DNA of 47,416 nt from a virus. Location: the IMG/VR virus record IMGVR_UViG_3300048439_000064, positions 1-47,416 of that record; one strand, given 5' to 3'. Under the pieces are notes generated by a model. It saw only the letters and a list, made by a program, of their open reading frames with translations, made no database searches and had not been told where the DNA came from. This document shows, in pieces, positions 17,001 through 23,864 of the stretch. Both the position numbers and the translations under genes were made by a program. How positions within the stretch are numbered: the first letter of the stretch is position 1; the number at the start of each line of letters is the position of its first letter.

Positions 17001-18863
17001 ATGATAGGACCATTTGTAAGATCTATTGCAAAAGCAACAAATAATTCTTTGCGAGATGATTACGTAGAAGCAACCGCTGAAAAACTTAATACGGTTGTTC
17101 GTGATTTTGAAGGCTCACAAAATCCTTCAGATGAAATGCTTTATGATTTTGAAGACTATGTTGACGTGCTTACTCAATACACTGTTAAAAAAGATAATGC
17201 AGATTTAGAAGACGTGTTAGAGTTTGAAAGACTTAAAAGACTTGTAGATCCTAATCAAAGTTATCGTAATCAAATTTCATCTTCTTTATCAGACGTTAGG
17301 TCTTTAGTTAAAATTACAGACAAGTTTACAAAAGAAAGTAAGGCTCTTCCTGAAGAAGTAGCTCCTTTAGCTAAAGTGGCTGGAGATGCTTTGTTAGATG
17401 AAAGGAGTAAAGCACTTTCTCCGTTTGTGACAAAGGAAGCTAAACAAAAAATTGGCTCTAATGTCTTAAACGAACTATTAGAAGTAGATACATACAAACC
17501 TATTATTGAAGCTATTGCTAGGCGAATGCCAGAAAACCAAACAGTTGATGAGCTACAAGCAAGTGCAAAAGAACGGGCGCAGAATAAAGTAGATTTTACT
17601 AGAAACAGTGTTGAAAAGAAACCACAGTTTAGAGCTACTACAAGTCACCATGACCTACCATACGACATTTCATTTGCTTACCCACGAGAGTTAGGGACGC
17701 ATGTAGGGACGCTAGGACAAGCAACATCTATTGCTGTTCAAGGCGTAAACCCTTATAGCGATATAGGGCGATACTTAGATTCTCGTCTAGCACCAACACA
17801 AAAAGCTGATGTAGATAGGTTTTTTTCTTCTCAAGAGATGGTTGAAATTAAAGACGTAGTAGATAAACCCATGAAAGCTTCAAGACCTTCTGCCATGAGT
17901 AAAGGTTATATCAATGTAAAGAACCCTTTAAAGATTGATTATGACGTTAAGGAATGGAGTGCTGAATATTTTTTAGTAGACCAAGGTCAGAAAATTTATG
18001 ATTCAATTGTAAAACAAGCAGGTAATCTTGCCAGCCCTCAACTTAAAAAAGATTTTACAGATCTTATAAAAACTGCCCAAGAAATAACGGATACTGAATG
18101 GAAAAAAAGTTTAGGTTTAGATTCAGCAATGCGTATAAGCCTACAAAAAGTAGAGCTAAATTTTAAATTTCAAAAACTTCTGCAGCGTAATGGCTTTGAT
18201 TCTGTCCGATATAAGAATGAAGTTGAAGCATCTCTGAAGGGGGAGCCTAAGTATTCTTATATTCTTTTTAAACCTGAGCAGTTCAAGTCTACAACCGCTA
18301 AGTCTTATGATAAGGGAGATCCACGCTTTACATTTAATGAGGGCGGTCCTGTAGAGCGTAGCGAAAGTGTAATACCATTAAACATTAAAGCTTTTATTGG
18401 GGATCTGTTAGGTTACGACACACCTATCACTGAAAAACATTTAGACGAAGAAGAATATCAAAGCCTAGTAGAAATTGCTCGTCGTGCTAAAGAAGCAGGA
18501 AAAAGCGCTATTGAATATTCAGACTATCAAACTCAATCAAAAGGTCAATCTCAGTATGCAGATGTTGGGGGCGGTGGCGGAAACCTTGATTTCTTTAAGA
18601 AAATATTTGATCCAAAGTATAGTTTAAAAACTACTTTAGGACAAGCTCAAATTGAAGAAGACAGTGAGGGAAATACAATTATTAAAGATCGTTATAATTT
18701 TAACAATGCTTCTGGTGATATGGACGCTATTGATTTTATAAAAGGCGTTAAAAGTGCAGGGACTAACATATACGCACAAGCAAGAAATGTAGCCACTGCG
18801 TTTGGAAGTGCGCCCGGAGAAGGCAGCGAGGTTAAAATTAATTTAGGAAGATTAGACTCTTAA
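17001..18863 (+). CDS. Virion-region protein with ADP-ribosyltransferase-like domain
   Basis: A 620-aa protein. Residues 1-200 are helical. Residues about 209-445 read like the ADP-ribosyltransferase domain seen in phage polyvalent proteins (ART-PolyVal). The matching pieces are FRATTSHHDLP (R211, H216/H217), ELGTHVGT (230-237), GYINVKNPL (302-310), GFDSVRYKNEVE (398-409, N406-E407) and SYILFKPEQFKS (419-430). The remainder (446-620) is charged and Gly-containing, ending INLGRLDS. It lies 2 nt after the large ejection protein gene and just before the lysozyme gene. If it is packaged and injected, it could modify host proteins, as T4 Alt does to host RNA polymerase. The fold call is from motif order by eye; the NAD-binding residues are not proven. 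Confidence 0.55.
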   Translation: MIGPFVRSIAKATNNSLRDDYVEATAEKLNTVVRDFEGSQNPSDEMLYDFEDYVDVLTQYTVKKDNADLEDVLEFERLKRLVDPNQSYRNQISSSLSDVRSLVKITDKFTKESKALPEEVAPLAKVAGDALLDERSKALSPFVTKEAKQKIGSNVLNELLEVDTYKPIIEAIARRMPENQTVDELQASAKERAQNKVDFTRNSVEKKPQFRATTSHHDLPYDISFAYPRELGTHVGTLGQATSIAVQGVNPYSDIGRYLDSRLAPTQKADVDRFFSSQEMVEIKDVVDKPMKASRPSAMSKGYINVKNPLKIDYDVKEWSAEYFLVDQGQKIYDSIVKQAGNLASPQLKKDFTDLIKTAQEITDTEWKKSLGLDSAMRISLQKVELNFKFQKLLQRNGFDSVRYKNEVEASLKGEPKYSYILFKPEQFKSTTAKSYDKGDPRFTFNEGGPVERSESVIPLNIKAFIGDLLGYDTPITEKHLDEEEYQSLVEIARRAKEAGKSAIEYSDYQTQSKGQSQYADVGGGGGNLDFFKKIFDPKYSLKTTLGQAQIEEDSEGNTIIKDRYNFNNASGDMDAIDFIKGVKSAGTNIYAQARNVATAFGSAPGEGSEVKINLGRLDS

Positions 18864-18874
18864 GGAAAATAATA

Positions 18875-19300
18875 ATGCAAAGACTTATAGAAACTCTTAA
18901 AAAACACGAAGGTGTTAAATACTATGTGTACAAAGACCATCTGGGTTATGAAACAATAGGCGTAGGACGCTGTATAAAGCGTGGTGTGGGCTTAGGACTA
19001 ACACATGATGAAGTAGACTACCTCCTAATGAATGACGTACAGCGGTGTTTAGAAGAGCTTGACGGGGCGTTTGCTTGGTTCAAAGACTTGACTGAAGTTA
19101 GGCGGGAAGCAATGGTAAACTTGTGTTTTAATCTAGGGCTTACGCGACTCAAAAAGTTTGAAAATGCTTTAGCAGCAATGTCAATCCACAATTACGAAGA
19201 AGCAGCAGATGAGTTTTTAGACAGTCGATGGGCTACACAAGTTGGTCAACGTGCAGTAGAGGTAACAGAAATGATTCGTACTGGAGATATGTATGACTAA
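18875..19300 (+). CDS. Endolysin, T4-lysozyme-type (GH24) muramidase
   Basis: A 141-aa protein that cleaves the MurNAc-GlcNAc bond of peptidoglycan. The catalytic triad of the T4 lysozyme family is visible: E12 in KKHEG, D21 in YKDHLG and T27 in YETIGVG, at the spacing of T4 E11/D20/T26. The helical C-terminal lobe has REAMVNLCFNLG and RWATQVGQRA. There is no signal peptide, so export depends on the holin (5580). Its length is slightly shorter than T4 gpE. AAGGA lies upstream of the ATG, and the stop overlaps the next start by 8 nt. Confidence 0.93.
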   Translation: MQRLIETLKKHEGVKYYVYKDHLGYETIGVGRCIKRGVGLGLTHDEVDYLLMNDVQRCLEELDGAFAWFKDLTEVRREAMVNLCFNLGLTRLKKFENALAAMSIHNYEEAADEFLDSRWATQVGQRAVEVTEMIRTGDMYD

Positions 19301-19583
19301 GAAAAAAGACCCTAGACTAGAAAGAGCAGGAGTAAGTGGATATAACAAACCAAAGCGTACACCCAACCATAAAACAAAATCACATATCGTGGTGGCAAAA
19401 GAAGGCGACAAAATTAAAACAATTCGCTTTGGTCAAAAAGGTGCGAAGACTGCAGGCAAACCAAAGGCAGGTGAGTCAGCCGCAATGAAAGCAAAAAGGA
19501 AATCGTTCAAGGCTCGACACGCTAAGAACATAAAGAAGGGCAAAATGTCAGCGGCTTATTGGGCTGATAAGGCAAAATGGTGA
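19293..19583 (+). CDS. Small highly basic protein (DUF6321-like)
   Basis: A 96-aa, strongly basic protein rich in Lys/Arg. Features are RAGVSGYNKPKRTPNHKTKSH near residues 12-32, HIVVAKEGDKIKTIRFGQ and a C-terminal SFKARHAKNIKKGKMSAAYWA. I recall this pattern as a small family common in aquatic phages (DUF6321, from memory). The charge suggests nucleic acid binding, for example genome condensation. It overlaps the lysozyme stop by 8 nt and is followed by an overlapping membrane protein gene. Confidence 0.75.
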   Translation: MTKKKDPRLERAGVSGYNKPKRTPNHKTKSHIVVAKEGDKIKTIRFGQKGAKTAGKPKAGESAAMKAKRKSFKARHAKNIKKGKMSAAYWADKAKW

Positions 19584-19777
19584 AGACTATGAAAAATATA
19601 TTTACAGCACATCCTAATGCAGCTGATGAAACATACTTACAACATTTAAAAAGGGCAGGCGTGTTCGCAGGTTGGATGCTTCTAGGAAGCCTTGCATGTC
19701 TAGTACATGCGGTATTCCCTTTTCTATTTACAGAAACTGCAAGTAAAATAGTTTCTAAACTATACATCAGTTACTAG
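19577..19777 (+). CDS. Small membrane protein (DUF6356-like)
   Basis: A 66-aa protein. After HPNAADETYLQHLKRAG comes one hydrophobic segment (about 28-52, VFAGWMLLGSLACLVHAVFPFLF). The ETYLxHL...G...LGxLACxVHAxFPFLF layout resembles the DUF6356 family from memory. The start overlaps the previous stop (ATGGTGA); an internal ATG at 19589 is an alternative. It is probably an inner-membrane protein of unknown role in the lysis region. Confidence 0.7.
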   Translation: MVKTMKNIFTAHPNAADETYLQHLKRAGVFAGWMLLGSLACLVHAVFPFLFTETASKIVSKLYISY

Positions 19778-19787
19778 GGGGAATACT

Positions 19788-19973
19788 TTGGCCGCTAAAA
19801 AAACAAAATCAAAAGTAAACGAAGCAGGTAATTATACTAAACCTACTATGCGTAAACGCCTCTTCAATAAAATAAAGGCAGGCTCAAAGGGTGGCAAAGC
19901 TGGTCAATGGTCAGCTCGCAAAGCTCAAATGCTTGCTAAAGAGTATAAAGCTGCCGGAGGCGGCTACAAATAG
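19788..19973 (+). CDS. Small basic protein, TTG start
   Basis: A 61-aa protein read from TTG with AGGGGG a few bases upstream; no ATG is available in frame near the start. It is very basic: KVNEAGNYTKPTMRKRLFNKI, then KAGSKGGKAGQWSARKAQMLAKEYKAAGGGYK. This tail pattern recurs in small proteins of many marine phages in my memory. It is one of three small basic proteins here (with 19293 and 20126); nucleic acid binding is the inference. Confidence 0.7.
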   Translation: MAAKKTKSKVNEAGNYTKPTMRKRLFNKIKAGSKGGKAGQWSARKAQMLAKEYKAAGGGYK

Positions 19974-20127
19974 AACGCTGTTTGAGCCACAGTAATAAAA
20001 ATAAAAGTATAAGCGCTGGTTGAAGCACTACAAAAATTAAAAGGTTAGCCAGCGCATAACCCATCCCCGTTACATCTCCTATTACTTGGAGAATGTACAC
20101 ACAATAGTTAAAGAGTTCATTTATCAT
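19936..20127 (-). CDS. Possible antisense small membrane protein
   Basis: A 63-aa frame in the 150-nt gap between two rightward genes, overlapping both slightly. Residues 1-20 form an amphipathic helix (MINELFNYCVYILQVIGD). Then GMGYALANLLIFVVLQPALILLFLLLW is one long membrane segment, followed by a basic tail. The composition looks like a real small membrane protein. The ribosome binding site is weak. Its ATG and the ATG of the rightward gene at 20126 share one CATG palindrome. It would be the last gene of the leftward block. Confidence 0.42.
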   Translation of the reverse strand: MINELFNYCVYILQVIGDVTGMGYALANLLIFVVLQPALILLFLLLWLKQRSICSRLRQLYTL

Positions 20128-20377
20128 GGCTTTAAAAAAATCCCAAAAATCGTTAAAGGCTTGGACAAAGCAAAAGTGGCGTACTAAGTCCGGTAAAAAA
20201 TCTAGTGAAACAGGAGAGCGTTACCTCCCCGCTAAAGCTATCAAGTCTTTGTCAGCTAAAGAGTATGCTGCAACAACCAAAAAGAAAAGAGAGGATACAA
20301 AAAAGGGCAAGCAACACAGCAAACAGCCGAAGAAGGTTGCCCAGAAAACTAGGAAGTATAGATCTAAACGATCCTAG
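20126..20377 (+). CDS. Small Lys-rich protein (DUF5872-like)
   Basis: An 83-aa protein, extremely basic. KSLKAWTKQKWRTKSGKKSSETGERYLPAKAIKSLSAKEYAATTKKKR is followed by KGKQHSKQPKKVAQKTRKYR (shown here only as an outline of the pattern). W13, W18, GERYLP and LSAKEYAATT are the recognisable points of the DUF5872 family (from memory), which occurs in phages and large eukaryotic viruses. It probably binds nucleic acid or sits in the virion. It is the last gene of the rightward block and overlaps the converging gene at 20364 by 14 nt. Confidence 0.75.
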   Translation: MALKKSQKSLKAWTKQKWRTKSGKKSSETGERYLPAKAIKSLSAKEYAATTKKKREDTKKGKQHSKQPKKVAQKTRKYRSKRS

Positions 20378-20378
20378 T
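20348..20378. terminator. Possible bidirectional terminator at the convergence point
   Basis: An inverted repeat ACTAGGA / TCCTAGT (20348-20354 and 20372-20378, 17-nt loop) spans the overlap of the two converging blocks. On the leftward strand it is followed by TTTTCTGG. The stem is short and the loop long, so this is a weak call. Confidence 0.35.
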
Positions 20379-20588
20379 ATTTAGTGCGTTAAGCTCTTTT
20401 TCAAGATCTTCGTGTAAGCCAGCAAGCGTTTTGTAAGCTTCTTGAATAACAGTCTTTACAATTTGTTTTTCCTCCGTTGTTTTAAAAACTGTATCAATAT
20501 CCTTAATTGGAAGTTGGCTTAACTCAGACATCATAACTCCTTTAGAGTTAAAAAATATTTTAAATCCAATAAGATTCCCATCAGACAT
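20364..20588 (-). CDS. Small hypothetical protein, last of main leftward run
   Basis: 74 aa from ATG at 20588 (GGAG 7 nt upstream, overlapping the end of the gene before), or 55 aa from ATG at 20531 (AAAGGAG 5 nt upstream). Both starts have good ribosome binding sites, so two products are possible. The shared C-terminal part is a charged helix (TTEEKQIVKTVIQEAYKTLAGL, coiled-coil-like). No family is recognised. Confidence 0.65.
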   Translation of the reverse strand: MSDGNLIGFKIFFNSKGVMMSELSQLPIKDIDTVFKTTEEKQIVKTVIQEAYKTLAGLHEDLEKELNALNTRIV

Positions 20589-20808
20589 CACGAGTCTCCA
20601 TCTCAATCCTAACGATGTCTAACCCTTCAAGATAATCTTTAGACTCCATTAATAATTTTAGTTGAGACTCGATAGCTTCATAGAAAGCATCGTGGTCGTG
20701 AAAGGCCATTGGGTTACTTATAATAACCTCAACAGCCATCGCATGTTTCTTGATATCAGCTTCGTAGTAGCTACGCATAGTCTTTAGTATTTGATGTGGC
20801 TTCAGCAT
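20581..20808 (-). CDS. Small hypothetical protein downstream of the reductase
   Basis: 75 aa, helical, with His-rich centre (MAFHDHDAFYEAIESQL). It has a near-perfect ribosome binding site (TAGGAGG, 6 nt before ATG) only 8 nt after the reductase stop, so it is in the same operon. Two helices with Leu/Met/Ile spacing suggest a small dimerising protein. There is no recognisable family. Confidence 0.75.
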   Translation of the reverse strand: MLKPHQILKTMRSYYEADIKKHAMAVEVIISNPMAFHDHDAFYEAIESQLKLLMESKDYLEGLDIVRIEMETRDV

Positions 20809-20816
20809 GATACCTC

Positions 20817-22688
20817 CTATATTTCACAGTTGTTGCCAACGCAAGCCAGTGTTTGTGAGCCTTCTGTCATGTCACTGTCTTCGACAATATCCCAAGACAT
20901 TTCCGTAGGGAAATCAGAAGCAAAAGTCTTATACTCTTCTTCAGTAATTGGCTCATACGGTGCTTGTTGATAAGTATGCTCTGAGTAAGGGAGGAACGAT
21001 ACACCACTGATCTTATCGAACTTGTTATACAGCCACTGACCTACTTCGAGGAACTCATCATCACGATAGTAACACGTCATAGACGGCTTATGCTCGCACC
21101 AAAAGTCTTGATAAATCTCCCATAGTTCTAACTGCTCCATAGCACCCATCTCAGAGGCCACCACAGCCCCGTCAGGAGACTTTATAGGGAAGGAGAATAC
21201 CTTGGTAGAGGGTGACATTACGTCGTCTTCTACGGGGATTCCAGCCTCTTCAAGGACGGTGCAGAGGGGGTCTCGTGAGTCCGCTCTAACTCGTCTAATG
21301 TATTGATCTGAGTATCGAGGGTGAATACCACTAGCAGAATCAACCAACTGGCTAACAGTACCGGAAGGCTTAACAGCAGTAATGGCAGTGCTAATATTAA
21401 TATCAAGGCGTTTAGCCCACTCTGCGTTAGTTTTAACAGCTTCTTCTTTGAGTTCAGTGAGCCAAGTTTTAAGAACACCTTTATCTCTCCTTCCTGATAA
21501 TGTTTTGTGGTCCATAATGCCTGTTAATGACACGCCCAACAACGCTTCTTCCTCTGTGTTCTTCTGCCACACTTTTCTCAGGTATCTAAAGTTGGTAAGG
21601 GTAGCTTGTAAAGTTCCAAGGATAGTCGCAACACGTACTTTTCGTTTGAGGTCTGACAAAGTATCGGTCGGCCTGACGACAACCTCTGACAAATTACAGA
21701 ACTGATAGGGTCGGAGAATGATTTCTGAGCATGGATTAGTTCCAAAGTCATAGGTAGCATCTCGTCGCTCGTTTTTTGCAGCTTGCTTTTGACTTGCAAC
21801 CCTAGAGAACATTCCTCGCTCTCCTGATCGTGATTCGTATAGGCTTGTCCACTCATTTAAAAATGCCTCGAAGTCTGGCTTCTCTGTATAGCACGCACTG
21901 TTGTTGGCTAGTCCTCGCTGTGGGTTATCGTTCCACCACTGTCCTGACTTGGCCCGACGAATTCTGTCGTCAGTGAGGTTACTAAGACTGATGAGAGCGC
22001 TTCGCCTAACTCCCCCGACGACAACGATTTGTGCAATCTTACAGCAGATATCGTGACATTCGATGGAGGAAAGCTTGCGTCCAGCAGCCTCCCTAAAGAT
22101 TTCTGTGGTAAATTTAAAGAGATCAACAAGAGGCTCTGCACCAGACGCTCGACCTCCAAAAGTTTTAAGGGCTGCCCCTGCAGGTCGTATTCCACTGACG
22201 TCCCACTTTGGAAGTTGACCTGTATAGAGCAAGCTGACAAGTTCTCTGTAAGCTTTAGCCCATCCAATTTTAGAGTCGGCGACGTGTATAACGGTATCTG
22301 TTTCATGAAATTCTTCTGCTACCTCCGGTAATTTAGTTACGTATTGTCGTTCTACGCTGAACCCAGCGCCTGTCCCACACATTAGGACGTACATCATTTC
22401 ATCAAATGCTTTTGGGTGATCTATTGGCATGTAGCTACAGTTAAACCCTGCAACATTATCACGATCAAGAGCCTCACCAGCAGTCATCAAAGCTCTCATG
22501 CTGGGCATAACACCCATGTCATGAATGTCTGAGAAAATACCGTTGGCCTCTTCAAGTGTTAGCTTACCCTTTTCAATCCAAAAGTTTAAATATCTGTCGA
22601 TTGTTTCTTCCCAAGTCTCACGTCGCTGTTCCTCTGGCAGGTAACGAGCGTATCGTGACTTGTGTATGTACTGTTGATATAAATCCAT
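20817..22688 (-). CDS. nrdJ: Class II (B12-dependent) ribonucleoside-triphosphate reductase, monomeric type
   Basis: A 623-aa enzyme that reduces ribonucleotides to deoxyribonucleotides using adenosylcobalamin, supplying dNTPs from host RNA breakdown. Visible residues fit the Lactobacillus leichmannii enzyme. C84 (in FNCSYMP) corresponds to its C119. NPCSE carries the radical cysteine C320 and E322, and C331 follows at the same 11-residue distance as C408/C419. A C-terminal redox pair C616/C621 has the CxxxxC spacing. No class I small subunit or class III activase is nearby, as expected. It is shorter than the 739-aa bacterial enzyme. The ATG overlaps the stop of a zinc-ribbon gene (TAATG). 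It implies a host that makes or imports B12. Confidence 0.92.
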   Translation of the reverse strand: MDLYQQYIHKSRYARYLPEEQRRETWEETIDRYLNFWIEKGKLTLEEANGIFSDIHDMGVMPSMRALMTAGEALDRDNVAGFNCSYMPIDHPKAFDEMMYVLMCGTGAGFSVERQYVTKLPEVAEEFHETDTVIHVADSKIGWAKAYRELVSLLYTGQLPKWDVSGIRPAGAALKTFGGRASGAEPLVDLFKFTTEIFREAAGRKLSSIECHDICCKIAQIVVVGGVRRSALISLSNLTDDRIRRAKSGQWWNDNPQRGLANNSACYTEKPDFEAFLNEWTSLYESRSGERGMFSRVASQKQAAKNERRDATYDFGTNPCSEIILRPYQFCNLSEVVVRPTDTLSDLKRKVRVATILGTLQATLTNFRYLRKVWQKNTEEEALLGVSLTGIMDHKTLSGRRDKGVLKTWLTELKEEAVKTNAEWAKRLDINISTAITAVKPSGTVSQLVDSASGIHPRYSDQYIRRVRADSRDPLCTVLEEAGIPVEDDVMSPSTKVFSFPIKSPDGAVVASEMGAMEQLELWEIYQDFWCEHKPSMTCYYRDDEFLEVGQWLYNKFDKISGVSFLPYSEHTYQQAPYEPITEEEYKTFASDFPTEMSWDIVEDSDMTEGSQTLACVGNNCEI

Positions 22689-22837
22689 TAGTTTTCCTTT
22701 TCTCCATGATAAATAATTATTACTGCTTCACATTCTGAACAGGTTAAGTTTGTTTCAATCAACTCGTTGCCATCCATATCTTCAACATCAAGATCACCTC
22801 CCCATATTAAATCCGAACTACACACGTAACATTTCAT
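22688..22837 (-). CDS. Small zinc-ribbon protein
   Basis: 49 aa starting at MKCYVC (ATG 22837, GAGG 7 nt upstream); an upstream in-frame start lacks a site and would read through the overlapping gene at 22818. Two CxxC knuckles (CYVC at residues 3-6 and CSEC in the second half) make a four-Cys zinc ribbon with an acidic loop between. Its stop overlaps the reductase start, so the pair is coupled. A reductase-linked redox or nucleic acid role is possible but not shown. Confidence 0.75.
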   Translation of the reverse strand: MKCYVCSSDLIWGGDLDVEDMDGNELIETNLTCSECEAVIIIYHGEKEN

Positions 22838-22943
22838 CTTTGTGCCTCTGAGGATTTTTTTTCTTTGGCGGTGATTCACCCTTCTGTTTAAACTTTTTCT
22901 TTCGGTTGAACTTATCAGATCGTTCTTGTTTTCGGTCTATCAT
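22818..22943 (-). CDS. 41-aa Lys-rich peptide gene
   Basis: A short frame missed by size cut-offs. It starts by an ATGA overlap with the endonuclease I stop, has AAGGA upstream, and ends 20 nt inside the zinc-ribbon gene. It encodes MIDRKQERSDKFNRKKKF, then KKKNPQRHKDEMLRV. Nearly half of the residues are charged and it is probably unstructured. It exactly fills the gap between endonuclease I and the zinc ribbon, which supports it. RNA or DNA binding is a guess from charge. Confidence 0.6.
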   Translation of the reverse strand: MIDRKQERSDKFNRKKKFKQKGESPPKKKNPQRHKDEMLRV

Positions 22944-23416
22944 AGTCCTTCTTCTTTATGTTTTATATTAATCCAATCATCGGGCAAGGTCTGTTCACTA
23001 TACCACCTAAAGCCTCGTGAGGTTGCCCACTCACCGTGAGATCTTTTTGTTCCGTCTTTACGTCGCTTTGCCTGTGGCATCGGGGCGCTAGGATCAGAAA
23101 ACAAAAAGACTAGCTCGTGGTTTTTAGGTAGTGACTTGCTTATCCAAACGTATTTAGAGTATTCGGGAGCGTCCCAAAACCTCCCCTTAGCTTCGAGAAG
23201 GATTGTCTTGCCTTTAATAACCTTAACGAAGTCTGCATGATACGTGTGATCTACAGTGTAGTCAACCTTTGTGGTGTGGATATCCCAGTTAGATAACGGT
23301 CCAGAGTGTAGTTTGTATTCCCACTGTGAGTCGTAACCGGGAGTCAAGTCTTTTTCTACAGGACGCACAACTCTTTTTTTACGATAACCTTTTCGTATCT
23401 TTGGTTGTTTATTCAA
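22940..23416 (-). CDS. T7-type endonuclease I (Holliday junction resolvase)
   Basis: A 158-aa nuclease that cleaves branched DNA and helps degrade host DNA. The PD-(D/E)XK set of T7 gp3 is seen: E33 in QWEYKLH, D62 in YHADF, E75 and K77 in LLEAKG. The basic N-terminus (KIRKGYRKKRVVRP) and the C-terminal WATSRGFRWYS segment also fit. The start is TTG at 23416 (GAGGAG about 10 nt upstream, overlapping the previous TGA); there is no in-frame ATG near. It belongs to the replication operon and is likely needed to resolve replication intermediates before packaging. Confidence 0.92.
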   Translation of the reverse strand: MNKQPKIRKGYRKKRVVRPVEKDLTPGYDSQWEYKLHSGPLSNWDIHTTKVDYTVDHTYHADFVKVIKGKTILLEAKGRFWDAPEYSKYVWISKSLPKNHELVFLFSDPSAPMPQAKRRKDGTKRSHGEWATSRGFRWYSEQTLPDDWINIKHKEEGL

Positions 23417-23583
23417 TGTAATACCGCTCCTCTTTTTTCTATCTCTAGCTCAAGAGCAGTGTGAAGATCGTAAAGTGCTTCATCTTCAATGGTACTGACA
23501 TCGTTGCCGCTAGTAAGGTGTGCAGCAAACCCAATGATAATTATTTCAAAAGGCACTAAAAGTCCCTGTTTATCATTTTCCAT
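23413..23583 (-). CDS. 56-aa hypothetical protein between exonuclease partner and endonuclease I
   Basis: ATG at 23583 inside the 3' end of the preceding gene (28-nt overlap); TGA overlaps the TTG start of endonuclease I. It encodes MENDKQGLLVPFEIIIIGFAAH, then an acidic helix (TIEDEALYDLHTALELEIEK). The ribosome binding site is weak. It fills an otherwise empty 140-nt gap and keeps the back-to-back overlap style of the operon. The function is unknown. Confidence 0.55.
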   Translation of the reverse strand: MENDKQGLLVPFEIIIIGFAAHLTSGNDVSTIEDEALYDLHTALELEIEKRGAVLH

Positions 23584-23864
23584 GTTTGCATCTCAGCCTT
23601 AATATCTTCTAAAGTAAATGAATTTATAGGCCTGTCAGGGTTAGCAACCACAAGACCCTTTAGCTTTTTGCGTACCCACCGTGGAGAAAAGGTACTAAGA
23701 AAAAACTTGTTGTTGGAAAACACATGCGTCTGATCGGGGAGAAGTTCTTTATAATTATTTAAAGTTATCATCTTGGCTTCTTCTTCAGAGACTAGTGTGT
23801 GCAACCAAGCAACAAGAATATGTGGAACTTGCTTGTTGATTTGTTTAATTATTTTTCTATTCAT
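23556..23864 (-). CDS. Hypothetical protein in replication operon
   Basis: 102 aa, basic and helical, with RKIIKQINKQVPHILVAWLHTLVSEEEAK at the N-terminus and SPRWVRKKLKGL in the middle. It overlaps the exonuclease stop by 4 nt (ATGA), so translation is coupled. No family is recognised. Its position beside the exonuclease suggests a DNA-handling accessory, which is inference. Confidence 0.7.
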   Translation of the reverse strand: MNRKIIKQINKQVPHILVAWLHTLVSEEEAKMITLNNYKELLPDQTHVFSNNKFFLSTFSPRWVRKKLKGLVVANPDRPINSFTLEDIKAEMQTWKMINRDF

